From Halisarca cf. caerulea (taxonomy: Eukaryota; Porifera; Demospongiae; Chondrillida; Halisarcidae), in contig CAUJGJ010000371.1 of the NCBI GenBank assembly GCA_963170055.1, positions 186,001 to 250,000 on the forward strand: DNA of 64,000 nt, read 5' to 3'. Position numbers and translations under genes: made by a program. The notes under the pieces were generated by a model that saw only the letters and a program-made list of their open reading frames with translations, did no database searches and was not told where the DNA came from. Each line of letters opens with the position of its first letter. Position 1 is the first letter of the stretch. Below, one piece after another: positions 14,102 through 27,262 of the stretch.

Positions 14102-14857
14102 CGCAGGTATGTTATGTCCGATTTCTGGACATAAAACAAAATGGCGGACAACTACGAGGTACTATAATTTTTCGCTTCGATCTTTGTTCAAATGCAAGCA
14201 GACTTTCTGAAAATAGCCAAGATGGCATCTGACACATACATACTTGGCTTCCAAAGCAGCAAAAGCTAGTTCTAACTTCTGCAAGTCGTTAGTAATGAGT
14301 TTTATTTACACCATACGCAAATATTTCAAAATGCAAAAAGGCGGTGGTTAGGATCTTGGCTTTTGGACACGAAAGTAGGTTCAAAAGAAAGCACAGATTG
14401 AAAACTTACTAAATCGAATCTTGGGTGATGATCCTCCACTCCACGGCTGTTATGTCCAGGGGTTTTTGCCCAAAAACAAGGTTCCCAGCTATAAGATGTT
14501 GGACATAAACTGAACGGAGCAACGTACATTACCCCAAGATTCGATTCTGAGGGTTTGGTCCTTTAGTAACAATCTATCAAAGTTTCAAAGCTAAAAGCCG
14601 AGATTTCTACCACCGCCTTTTTCGATAAAGTTTTCTTGTCGAACAGAACCGTCTTTCCGGGCTGAGTCACGCGTTGTCACATGTTCCATGAACATCTTTC
14701 TCGTATACTCACGTATATGTTCCGCTTACAAATGATATCATCACCAAAACAAACTATAGGCGTGTGACAAACCCACGCGTTGCCCACTATAACGAAATTC
14801 ATTGTGTGAAGCCAGATAACGTCGCGCTTTTGGCTGGATTGGGACATAACATACCTG
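14102..14857. mobile_element. Non-autonomous DNA transposon with terminal inverted repeats (family C, copy 2)
   Basis: The ends are inverted copies of GCAGGTATGTTATGTCC (left at 14103-14119, right at about 14840-14856), giving an element of about 755 bp inserted in satellite B. Its right 320 bp matches 11853-12174. Internal subterminal motifs repeat GGACATAA. A target-site duplication is not clear (only CG at both edges), so the superfamily is unassigned. No transposase frame is visible. Confidence 0.75.
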
Positions 14858-14869
14858 CGTCATCTGGAG

Positions 14870-15363
14870 TTGTTTAAAATTGAAATGTTCACCACAGGAA
14901 GTGTATACTCTGATGTGGGAAGCTACATGGAGGCGTGGGAAATTGAAACTTTCACAAGGAAGATTTCCCTTTCATGCGGGAAACCATGTGGAGGAGTGGA
15001 AAATTGAAATGTTCACCACAGGAAGTGTTCCCTTTGATGCGGGAAACCATGTGGAGGCATGGGAAATTGAAATGTTCACCAAAGGAAGGGTTCCCTTTAA
15101 AGCGGGAAACCATGTGGAGGCATGGGAAATTGAAATGTTCACCAAAGGAAGGGTTCCCTTTGAAGCGGGAATCCATGTGGTGGCGTGGGATAGTGAAATT
15201 TTTATCACAGGAAGTTGTTCCTTTGATGCGGGTAGCCTTATGGTCAAATCACAAATTGAAATCTTTTCCACAGCAAGTATTCACCTTGATGCGGGAAGCC
15301 ATGTGGCCACATCAGAACTTGAATTTTTTTTTCACAGGAAGTGTTTTATTTGATGCAGGAAGC
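14870..15363 (+). repeat. 63-bp satellite array (satellite B), right part
   Basis: The 63-bp array resumes after the inserted transposon with more diverged units (landmarks AAATTGAAATGTTCACCA and TTCCCTTTGATGCGGGAA). It runs directly into a (GT)n tract. Open frames on both strands are repeat artefacts. Confidence 0.9.
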
Positions 15364-15365
<2 letters not shown>

Positions 15366-15428
<63 letters not shown>

Positions 15429-15460
15429 GTGTGTGTTGTGTGTGTTGTGTGTGTTGTGTG
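15366..15460 (+). repeat. (GT)n microsatellite
   Basis: More than 30 GT units with a degenerate GTGTTGTGTGT tail, adjoining satellite B. Confidence 0.98.
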
Positions 15461-16000
15461 GGTGGGTGTGCAAGTGTACACATGGCTCATATTTTGCATA
15501 TGTTTGCATTAAATACAATTAACTGTAAAATGTTTATGTTATATATGTATATACCCTACAATATGTTTCACTACAGTACAATGTCTTCTTTTGGCCAATT
15601 GTGTATACATCACTTTCACCTAAACTATTTACAGTGACAATCACTAGGTGGGACTGTGTAGTATGTAGATACATGTGGGCATGTGGGTGGGATCAAACAA
15701 TATATGGCAAATACTTACTGAGAGCATTTCCACTGCATGTTTCAGCCATTTTGCCATTTCTGTTGTTTCCGCCGTTTCTCCTTGCCCCTTATCAAAGTAA
15801 CATGGCAGTTGCAGAGTTCCTGCACAAATAATTTCTCATAAGCACCTTATAGTCCCAAGCTCTAATAGCATTGCCTAGCCTAAACAGATGGCAAACAGTT
15901 CATCAAAATCATACCTCCACTGAACCCCCAGCCATGCAATCCATGCACATATTTAAAGCTGGACAGCTAAGTGGCCATAGCATTCAGTGTATTGTAGTCT
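15461..16000. other. Stretch without a recognisable gene
   Basis: A-T-rich single-copy-looking sequence between the microsatellite and the zinc-finger pseudogene. Short open frames (76-98 codons) have no recognisable domains. I see no convincing gene. Confidence 0.5.
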
Positions 16001-16004
16001 AAGG

Positions 16005-16683
16005 ATGTCTGGCAAGGGTTTTCAGTTTGTCAATAATTATTTTGACAAAGCTAGCAAGCCTAAACAGCACAGTAAGTACACCTCGCATTTCAAATGTTCT
16101 GGTATTATGTATGTACATTAATGATGTTTGGCCCTTTCCAATAGAAAAGTCTACTAACACTAAATTGCATGTGTAAATTCTTTAACATCACAAATGGGTG
16201 TAAGAAGAAGCACAGATGTAACTTTCCACACCTCAACAGAAAGGAGCTAAAGCACATAGTAAGCTTGTGTATGGTAAAGCCTATATATACAGCTGAATAC
16301 TACCCTTGTAGGTGGAAAGTGCACAAGGGCAGGAGGATAGTCACTCAGTGTCTAGCAACAAGACAGCCACAACTCCTGCGATCCCCAGCACATCACCCCA
16401 GAGGCCAGCCACAATCCCTCAGTCATCAGCACCTCCACACCATACACAGCCACTACCATTCATGACACACTCTCCACCTATGCCACAATAAGCGCCATAC
16501 CCTACACCATTTTACACTCCACACGCAATACATTAGTACACACTACATATTCTACAGTACCCACACCATGCTGCACAACCAGACACACATGCACCACTAC
16601 CCACTGCACACACAGCAAGCACCACCACTAGCACAGAAGAACATCAGAACAACACACAGATACACACCCAGACTTATAGCTAG
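16005..16683 (+). pseudogene. Decayed CCCH zinc-finger gene (Pro/Thr/Gln-rich)
   Basis: A candidate first exon (ATG at 16005, donor AGTAAGT at 16071) encodes MSGKGFQFVNN. The second piece, 16145-16258, encodes a CCCH zinc finger with spacing C-x8-C-x5-C-x3-H (C at 16172, text CKFFNITNGCKKKHRCNFPH), then RKELKHI and donor GTAAGC. The third piece from 16312 (acceptor TTGTAG) is in phase and encodes a Pro/Thr/Ser-rich tail. The first exon joins the second out of frame by one base. The tail frame is broken by TAA (16489) and TAG, beyond which low-complexity Pro/Gln/Thr-rich coding-like sequence continues to 16681. Both stops could be C-to-T changes of Gln codons. CCCH fingers usually bind RNA. 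I infer a pseudogene; alternatively a short functional product ends at 16491. The parent gene is unrecognised. Confidence 0.5.
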
Positions 16684-16689
16684 GAGATC

Positions 16690-17488
16690 ACTACACACAC
16701 AGAAGTAACTACACGGTCATAATGATGCATATTTTAGCTAAAACGTTTCATTTTACTCTTGTAACTTGACAATTATAATAATTAACCAATAGATAATTAT
16801 TTGCTGTTTTTGTTCTGTTGGGGTAGGCATACTGTTGAATGTGACTGACAAAATGGCAGCTAGGCATAACTGTGTGTTGAGCTACCCCTCAAAACTTGCA
16901 AACTATCATGTACCCAGAGAGCTGCACTTTAATGTTCCTTTCACTACACTTGAGATTATTATAATCATGTACATACGTATATGTTTGTAATAGCCTAAGT
17001 ATTCGCTTATTAATTGACTCCAAAGTTTCATCAGCCATTCTCAAAGGTATAGGTTCTGGAAAACAATTCTACATAAATTCTATACTTCTTGTCAAAGGAA
17101 ATTTTTGTGAAACTTGGTGTGACAAATTGATTTAGAGAATATGCAGTAAGCCTGTAATGGACGTACTTAACAAAAATACAAGTTATCTTGCAGAGTTTGT
17201 CACGTATTGCTGCATTGGCCCCATGTGGAGTCCTAGCATTGTTTTGGGTGTGGCGCACCAACCAGCTACTGAGCAAGTGAACCAACTACTGTACATGGGA
17301 ACTACCCATTGTAAATACCATGCAATCAATCTCAGTCTGAATACTAGTGAAATATATTTCAATTTAACAACTGAGTATATCAATCAAATGCATAATATCC
17401 TAGCATATATACACAACCTAACAAGTAGAGTTTGTGAATATATAAAACACAAAAAGTATTAGAGAACCAACCAAATAGTGTCATAATG
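16690..17488. other. A-T-rich intergenic stretch, no gene seen
   Basis: No domain-bearing frame. The 101-codon frame at 17157-17462 has no recognisable similarity and lies immediately left of the transposon. Confidence 0.5.
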
Positions 17489-17506
17489 TTAAACGTAGAC
17501 CGCGAG

Positions 17507-17517
17507 TATAAAAGGGG
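17507..17517 (+). promoter_or_regulatory. TATA box of the transposase gene at the left transposon end
   Basis: TATAAAAGGGG overlaps the inner edge of the left inverted repeat, 319 bp before the first ATG of the transposase frame. It is followed by a small inverted repeat CGGTG-CTCCT-CACCG. The same box occurs on the minus strand at 21358-21368. Confidence 0.55.
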
Positions 17518-17825
17518 CGGTGCTCCTCACCGATATGCGTTTCGATGAAAAAAATGGCTGAACGGAAATGCATTTTAACAGTGGCTAAATACAAGCCTAT
17601 GACATCTGTACAAATACTTGCTATTATATAGCTAATACACGAATACAGCAGAGAAATACCGACATAAGAACCCATACAAATCTTTAAGTCGATCGACACC
17701 CGCATTTCGCAGATCTCTTCGGCACCGCAAAGTCCTTCAAACTTGTGAAAGTATTAGCATCGATCGACGCCTCTGTTGAGCTAATTTGTCGTCTAAGATA
17801 AGATATATCTACCGATACTTCTATT

Positions 17826-20657
<2,832 letters not shown>

Positions 20658-20789
20658 CTGTCAAGAATTAAGTATGTCAAATGTCAGAACTCCATTTGTG
20701 GTCTGCATATGGGAGGCCAGGTGGGTTTGGAAACCTTTGACGTATTTCCTGAAAGGGAGAAGCCAAATAAACACATTATAGCAAGCCAT

Positions 20790-21193
20790 TCAATACAGCA
20801 AGTCAGCCAACTCAGGGCATACTTGTTTGATGCACCATGGGATGATGTCCCTTGGTGATCTGCCATGTCCCGTGGCCCCTTTCCTCTGCTTATAGGGTTC
20901 AAAATCCCATAATCCAACCCTTCTGAGATAGGACCATAGTTTCCTATATAACCTGTATCTTCTGGCTACATTGCTAGGGTCACCTGCTGTGGATCCCCTA
21001 ACAAACTCTGGAAGATGTTCAGGACTACTGATGCAGGGGTCACAGAAGCAAAAGAAACATACTTCTGCGGAGCCTGGTCCACCCCCAAGAACATGTGGCA
21101 CATCTCTAGCCATTCTAGAAGGCGGTTGGTCGCTTCTTGCCGGTGATCTTGCTCTTCGCGCCATAATTCGCCGAAAAAGTCGTTCGTTTGCAT
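20790..21193 (-). CDS. Second gene of the TTAA element, hypothetical protein
   Basis: The minus strand reads MQTNDFFGELWREEQDH from 21193. A second frame carries SPEHLPEFVRGST through ARRYRLYRKLWSYL and RSPRDIIPWCIKQVCPELADLLY to a stop at about 20790. The frames are joined if a 35-nt GTATGT...CATCAG stretch (about 21027-21061) is removed, either a very short intron or a sign of a frameshift. The tail, YRLYRKLW then IIPWCIKQVCPE, loosely resembles the C-terminal cytoplasmic (ballast) domain of P2X7 receptors, but the signature cysteine-rich part is not seen, so this is a weak match. A TATA box at 21358-21368 (-) and the convergent arrangement suggest it belongs to the transposon. Function unknown. 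Confidence 0.45.
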
Positions 21194-21357
21194 TTTCGGC
21201 GGTCTAGTATTTGAAAGCTATCAGAAATCGACGAGTTTCAAACGAAATCCGACATAGCTAAGTGTTTTGAAACGATTCGACGGCGTATACTAGCTAGTGG
21301 TATTCGCGCTCTTTTTCAAATCTGAAAGTATCCGCCATGTTTTCATGCTCCTCACCT

Positions 21358-21368
21358 CCCCTTTTATA
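21358..21368 (-). promoter_or_regulatory. TATA box of the second transposon gene
   Basis: On the minus strand the sequence is TATAAAAGGGGAGGTGAGG, matching the left-end box (TATAAAAGGGGCGGTG). It lies about 165 bp upstream of the ATG at 21193. Confidence 0.5.
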
Positions 21369-21659
21369 CCCGTGCTAAATTGTGTGGTTACGAAAACGCA
21401 TGACACGCATCCGCAACGCAAAGATTCGTGTACGCGGTAGTTATTATATTCGCGGTCTACGTTTAAATTAAATGCTAGCTATGTAATTGTCAACACGCAG
21501 TATAGCTATAAATAGCAGTCATTCTTGTACCTCTCTTTGCTACACGACTAACTTGTGTGCCCAGGGCATCCGACGAGGACGGGGAGGTACATCATGCCCC
21601 AAAAATTTAGCCAGGCTGCGACAAGTCTACCGTCAGACCAGTTGCATCTGTGGAATCAT

Positions 21660-22220
21660 CAGAAGGGGATCCAGACTAGACATCACTGGGAGGTGCCACT
21701 TTGAACAGATCAATTGATGGACAGGGTGGACTGGCTACTCGAGCGGGCAAGACTTCAGGGCTGTGGAACCATTACATCCTACACAACGAGTACCACAGGC
21801 GCCAATCAGCTGCTGGACACCTGAACACTGACACTACTCAGACTAGTCCAAGCACCACAATGCACCAGATTCAGGTCGTCTTGGTAGGACAGGTCCAGCA
21901 ACATGGAGGAGATGGACAACATCAATCAGTCCAGTGGCTTATTGGAAAGGCTACTCGAGCAGGCAGGATTTCAGGGTAGTGGAACCATTACGTCCTACAC
22001 ATCGAGTACCACGGATGCCCATCCACTGGTGTTGAGCTCCTGCAACTGCACAGCTACCCCACAAAGCGAGCACCACCATGCTGCCGCCACAGGTTCTATA
22101 AAAATCATAAAAATCAAATCAATCATCAAGAATATATTTGAAATTCAAGTTTCAGGTTATTCAGGCATTTCAAAAGGCTATACACCACCAGCTAAGGCAC
22201 ACACAAGACTTAATGGATGA
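21660..22220 (+). other. Two diverged tandem copies of a coding-like segment
   Basis: Two copies about 210 bp apart share CTACTCGAGC, GGAACCATTAC and CGAGTACCAC. In one frame both encode GTITSYT followed by STT (GCGTITSYTTSTT and GSGTITSYTSSTT). The second copy is in a 105-codon open frame (21903-22220); the first is interrupted by a stop. No domain recognised; it may be a relic of a repeat-containing gene. Confidence 0.35.
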
Positions 22221-22443
22221 ATCCAATGAAGAAATAAGTGATTCCTAAAGATACTGAAATATATGACATGGTACAGTAAAGAAACAAAGGGACACGACCC
22301 AAGGAAGTGTACAGCAATTACAGCCATTTTACGTCTTCAGTAGGCAATTATTATAAATTATTATTTACTACGTACATATATGTAATTGACAAAATTACGA
22401 AGACCAGGTATTCTCATTCTTAGATATTATGACGTACACATGT

Positions 22444-22593
22444 ATGGATCAGCAACTGAATACTAACCAACAAAAGTTGCTGAAACAGCTGCAACACCAG
22501 TTCCTCTCCCAGAACACAATTAGACAGGTCGCACATCGTCCACAAGACTACCCTGGAATCTTCAGGCAAAACCTTGCCACAGTCACTGGCTAG
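22444..22593 (+). CDS. Short Gln-rich open frame, uncertain
   Basis: ATG at 22444 begins MDQQLNTNQQKLLKQLQHQF and ends at TAG 22591-22593 (49 residues). The composition (Gln, Asn, Leu) looks coding rather than random and could be one exon of the degraded gene upstream. No family recognised and no partner exon confirmed. Confidence 0.25.
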   Translation: MDQQLNTNQQKLLKQLQHQFLSQNTIRQVAHRPQDYPGIFRQNLATVTG

Positions 22594-22600
22594 GACCGTA

Positions 22601-23290
22601 CACCGACTGAAACCGTACATCGACTGACACCGTACACCGGCACACATACGATACGTGTAACCGGGCGATGATCTGCAAGTCTCACGGGCCTTACATCACA
22701 CCGCTGGGTACTAGACAGCAAAGAAGTGGAGAAGAGAACGGTAACTCACAGGCCCTTCCCACTTCCGATGAAGCGGACCTGCCTCCAAAGGACTATGTGG
22801 CAAGCAACACTGCAAGGGCGAACTCAAACTCACAACTCCCGCGTCTTTAAGGAGCAAGGACGTACCCAATCACAAGCTCCGACCGTACACCGACCCGTAC
22901 AACGACTGTGGCACACAAAGTGTAGCCGTGCGATGACACGTCACCGCTGGGTACTTTCAGACACCCTCCCAAATGTCTGCTAGGAGCAAGGACGCACCCA
23001 ATCACAAGCTCCGACCGTACACCGACTGACACCGTACACCGGCACACATACGATACGTGTAACCGGGCGATGATCTGCAAGTCTCACGGGCCTTACATCA
23101 CATCGCTGGGTATTAGACAGCAAAGAGATGGAGAAGAGAACGGTAACTCACAGGCCCTTCCCACTTCCAATGAAGCGGACCTGCCTCCAAAGGACTATGT
23201 GGCAAGCAACACTGCAAGGGCGAACTCAAACTCACAACTCCCGCGTCTTTAAGGAGCAAGGACCGTACCCAATCTGCAAGCTCCGACCGT
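22601..23290 (+). repeat. Tandem repeat of about 402 bp, nearly two copies
   Basis: The block beginning CGACTGACACCGTACACCGG occurs at 22621 and again at 23023, with 200 bp of near-identical sequence after each (GGGCGATGATCTGCAAG, CAAAGGACTATGTGGC). The phrase CAAGCTCCGACCGTACACCG also recurs inside the unit at about 22873. Open frames here are paralogous copies of one another and show no known domain. Confidence 0.8.
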
Positions 23291-23451
23291 ACACCGACAA
23301 AAGGTTGGTGAGTAGCGCCATGCGGCTGACTCTTAACGCCCCGCACCAAAGACTTACTCCAGGACCCCTTAAGGGAGACTACTACGGGCTTCCTAGATCC
23401 CGCCAGCATGGGCGCAAGGTAGTAGCCTGGTCGGTTTGGTCACCCGGGTTC

Positions 23452-23608
23452 GGAGTTACCCCTTTTCTGAATTCAGCGCTATTGGAGCCTGCAACCAACA
23501 CGACAACTACTCACAAAGGAAAATGGCGAGGACAGCAGCTTTTATACTAAAGTTCTACTTCCGTTTTGTGTTGAACATTCTGATTGGCTGTTGTCTTGTT
23601 TTGGCGCG
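23452..23608 (-). repeat. Dispersed promoter-like repeat, copy 1
   Basis: 157 bp that recurs at 28301-28466 in the same orientation. Read on the minus strand it holds, in order, GCGCGCCAAAA (E2F-like), AGCCAATCAGA (CCAAT box) and TATAAAAGC (TATA box), then a conserved stretch ending GGGGTAACTCC. This is the order of a polymerase II promoter. No gene could be identified downstream on the minus strand. Confidence 0.55.
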
Positions 23609-24003
23609 CTTTGTGTGCCAATCTAATTAATTGGTGAAATGGAGGGGCTACCCCTTAGCGTACAGGAAGACATGTCTACGCCCCGTCGACGATGCAGTAC
23701 TGGCGAAAGATTATACTATCTTGATGCTCAGACTCCTTGCAGGGTGTGTCACAGTCAGGCAAGAATGGCTAGGAAACTAAAACACAGTTAACGAAAGTTA
23801 CAGCATAGATACTCTTATGGTATAAAGTGGGCAATGTGATGCCTCTAGGATCTAGTATTTAAACAATAATGTGTTTTGTTGTGTGTTCTCCACAGCCTAG
23901 AAGAACGATAGTTGACAAGCATATGATTGGATTACCTTCAAATTGTCAAGTTAGCTCTTGAGACTGTTTGGCAGGGATCTCTACTGTTTGACTTTCCACA
24001 ATA

Positions 24004-24800
24004 TTTTACTTATTCTTGCCTCTATAGCGCACAGGGCACATTAGATCAAGTGACTTTGGATCAGCAGATGTGAGACAATGCAGTAGTTTACTGCTGGGCA
24101 TACACATGCAGCTTTAGACTAGTGTGTCTAACCCCATTGAGTGTGTGTTCTCTCCATGTGTGTGTTCTCTGTACATTGTGTGTTGTGTTCTCTCTACATT
24201 GAGTGATGTGTTCTCTCTACATTGAGTGATGTATTCTCTGTACATGCATTGAGTGGTTGTTCTCTCCACATTGAGAGGTGTTCTCTCTCTACATTGAGTA
24301 ATGTTTTCTCTTTACATTGAGTGTGTGTTCTTCTCTCTACATTGAGTGATGTGTTCTTTGTAGATTGAGTGTGTGTTCTCTGAACATTGAGTGTTCAGAG
24401 AACACACACTCAATCTACAACAGAATCTTTTACTTATTCTTGCCTCTATAGCGCACAGGGCACATTAGATCAAGTGACTTTGGATCAGCAGATGTGAGAC
24501 AATGCAGTAGTTTACTGCTGGGCATACACATGCAGCTTTAGACTAGTGTGTCTAACCCCATTGAGTGTGTGTTCTCTCCATGTGTGTGTTCTCTGTACAT
24601 TGTGTGTTGTGTTCTCTCTACATTGAGTGATGTGTTCTCTCTACATTGAGTGATGTATTCTCTGTACATGCATTGAGTGGTTGTTCTCTCCACATTGAGA
24701 GGTGTTCTCTCTCTACATTGAGTGATGTTTTCTCTACATTGAGTGTGTGTTCTTCTCTCTACATTGAGTGATGTGTTCTTTGTAGATTGAGTGTGTGTTC
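24004..24800 (+). repeat. Direct duplication of about 375 bp, offset 424 bp
   Basis: The segment starting TTTTACTTATTCTTGCCTC at 24004 is repeated almost exactly at 24428, including the unique part (GATCAGCAGATGTGAGACAA) and the first minisatellite units. Between the copies, 24380-24415 forms a hairpin (TGAGTGTTCAGAGAACACAC region). Confidence 0.85.
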
Positions 24801-27262
24801 TCTGAACATTGAGTGTGTGTTCTCTCTACATTGAGTGATGTATTCTCTGTACATGCATTGAGTGGTTGTTCTCTCCACATTGAGAGGTGTTCTCTCTCTA
24901 CATTGAGTGATGTTTTCTCTCTACATTGAGTGTGTGTTCTTCTCTCTACATTGAGTGATGTGTTCTTTGTAGATTGAGTGTGTGTTCTCTGAACATTGAG
25001 TGTGTGTTCTCTCTACATTGAGTGTGTGTTCTCTCTACATTGAGTGATGTGTTCTCTCCGCATTGGGTGGTGTCTTCTCTCCGCATTGAGTGGTGTGTTC
25101 TCTCCACATTGAGTGATGTGTTCTCTCCGCATTGAATGATGTGTTCTCTCCACATGCATTGAGTGATGTGTTCTCTCCGCATTGAGTGATGTGTTCTCTC
25201 CGCATTGAGTGATGTGTTCTCTCTACATTAAGTGGTGTGTTCTCTCTACATTGAGTGTGTGTTCTCTCTACATTGAGTGATGTGTTCTCTCCGCATTGAG
25301 TGGTGTCTTCTCTCCGCATTGAGTGGTGTGTTCTCTCCACATTGAGTGATGTGTTCTCTCCGCATTGAATGATGTGTTCTCTCCACATGCATTGAGTGAT
25401 GTGTTCTCTCCACATTGAGTGATGTGTTCTCTCCGCATTGACTGATGTGTTCTCTCTACATTGAGTGGTGTGTTCTCTCTACATTGAGTGGTGTGTTCTC
25501 TCCACATTGAGTGGTGTATTCTCTCCACATTGAGTGTGTGTTCTCTCCACATTGAGTGGTGTGTTCTCTCTACATTGAGTGGTGTGTTCTCTCCGCATTG
25601 AGTGGTGTATTCTCTCTACATTGAGTGGCTGTGCTCCCTCTCCACATTGAATGGTGTGTTCTCTCTACATTGAGTGATGTGTTCTCTCTACATTGAGTGT
25701 GTGTTCTTCTCTCTACATTGAGTGATGTGTTCTTTGTAGATTGAGTGTGTGTTCTCTGAACATTGAGTGTGTGTTCTCTCTACATTGAGTGTGTGTTCTC
25801 TCTACATTGAGTGATGTCTTCTCTCCGCATTGAGTGGTGTATTCTCTCTACATTGAGTGGCTGTGCTCCCTCTCCACATTGAATGGTGTGTTCTCTCTAC
25901 ATTGAGTGTGTGTTCTCTCTACATTGAGTGTGTGTTCTCTCCACATTGAGTGTGTGTTCTCTCTACATTGAGTGTGTGTTCTCTCTACATTGAGTGTGTG
26001 TTCTCTCCACATTGAGTGATGTGTTCTCTCTACATTGAGTGTGTGTTCTCTCTACATTGAGTGTGTGTTCTCTCTACATTGAGTGTGTGTTCTCTCCACA
26101 TTGAGTGATGTGTTCTCTCTACATTGAGTGATGTGTTCTCTCTACATTGAGTGTGTGTTCTCTCTACATTGAGTGTGTGTTCTCTCCACATTGAGTGGTT
26201 CTCTCCGCATTGAGTGGTTCTCTCTACATTGAGTGGTGTGTTCTCTCCACATTGAGTGGTGTATTCTCTCCACATTGAGTGTGTGTTCTCTCTACATTGA
26301 GTGGTGTGTTCTCTCCACATTGAGTGGTGTGTTCTCTCTACATTGAGTGGCTGTGCTCCCTCTCCATGTTGAGTGATGTGTTCTCTCTACATTGAGTGTG
26401 TTTTCTCTCTACATTGAGTGATGTGCTCTCTCCACATTGAGTTATGTGTTCTCTCCGCATTGAGTGATGTGTTCTCTCTACATTGAGTGATGTGCTCTCT
26501 CCACATTGAGTTATGTGTTCTCTCCGCATTGAGTGATGTGTTCTCTCCACATTGAGTGTGTGTTCTCTCCACATTGAGTGGTGTGCTCTCTCCGCATTGA
26601 GTGATGTGTTCTCTCTACATTGAGTGGTGTGCTCTCTCCGCATTGAGTGATGTGTTCTCTCTACATTGAGTGGTGTGTTCTCTCTACATTGAGTGGTGTG
26701 TTCTCTCCACATTGAGTGGTGTATTCTCTCCACATTGAGTGGTGTATTCTCTCCACATTGAGTGTGTGTTCTCTCCACATTGAGTGGTGTATTCTCTCCA
26801 CATTGAGTGGTGTATTCTCTCCACATTGAGTGTGTGTTCTCTCCACATTGAGTGGTGTATTCTCTCTACATTGAGTGGCTGTGCTCCCTCTCCACATTGA
26901 GTGATGTTTTCTCTACATTGAGTGGTGTGTTCTCTCTACATTGAGTGATGTGTTCTCTCCACATTGAGCGGTGTGTCCTCTCCACATTGAGTGGTGTGTT
27001 CTCTCTACATTGAGTGTGTTTTCTCTCTACATTGAGTGATGTGTTCTCTCTACATTGAGTGTGTGTTCTCTCTACATTGAGTGATGTCTCCTCTCCACAT
27101 TGAGTGTGTGTTCTCTCCACATTGAGTGGTGTGTTCTCTCTACATTGAGTGATGTGTTCTCTCTACATTGAGTGATGTGTTCTCTCCACATTGAGTGATG
27201 TGTTCTCTCCACATTGAGTGGTGTATTCTCTCCGCATTGAGTGATGTGTTCTCGCTCTACTG
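24130..27262 (+). repeat. 22/23-bp minisatellite array (satellite D)
   Basis: Well over 100 units of TGTTCTCTCTACATTGAGTG with variants CCACATT and CCGCATT; unit length alternates between 22 and 23 bp. Minus-strand frames of up to 162 codons (MWREHTTQC, GENTPLNVERTHHSM) are repeat artefacts. The sequence contains repeated TTGAGTG and GTTCTCTC tracts but no telomere motif. Confidence 0.96.

Noticed and set aside
15312..15637. His/Thr- or Cys/Val-rich proteins over (CA)n tracts
   Set aside because: Dinucleotide artefacts; the same applies at 19.1, 34.5, 37.5, 43.3, 62.8 and 63.9 kb.
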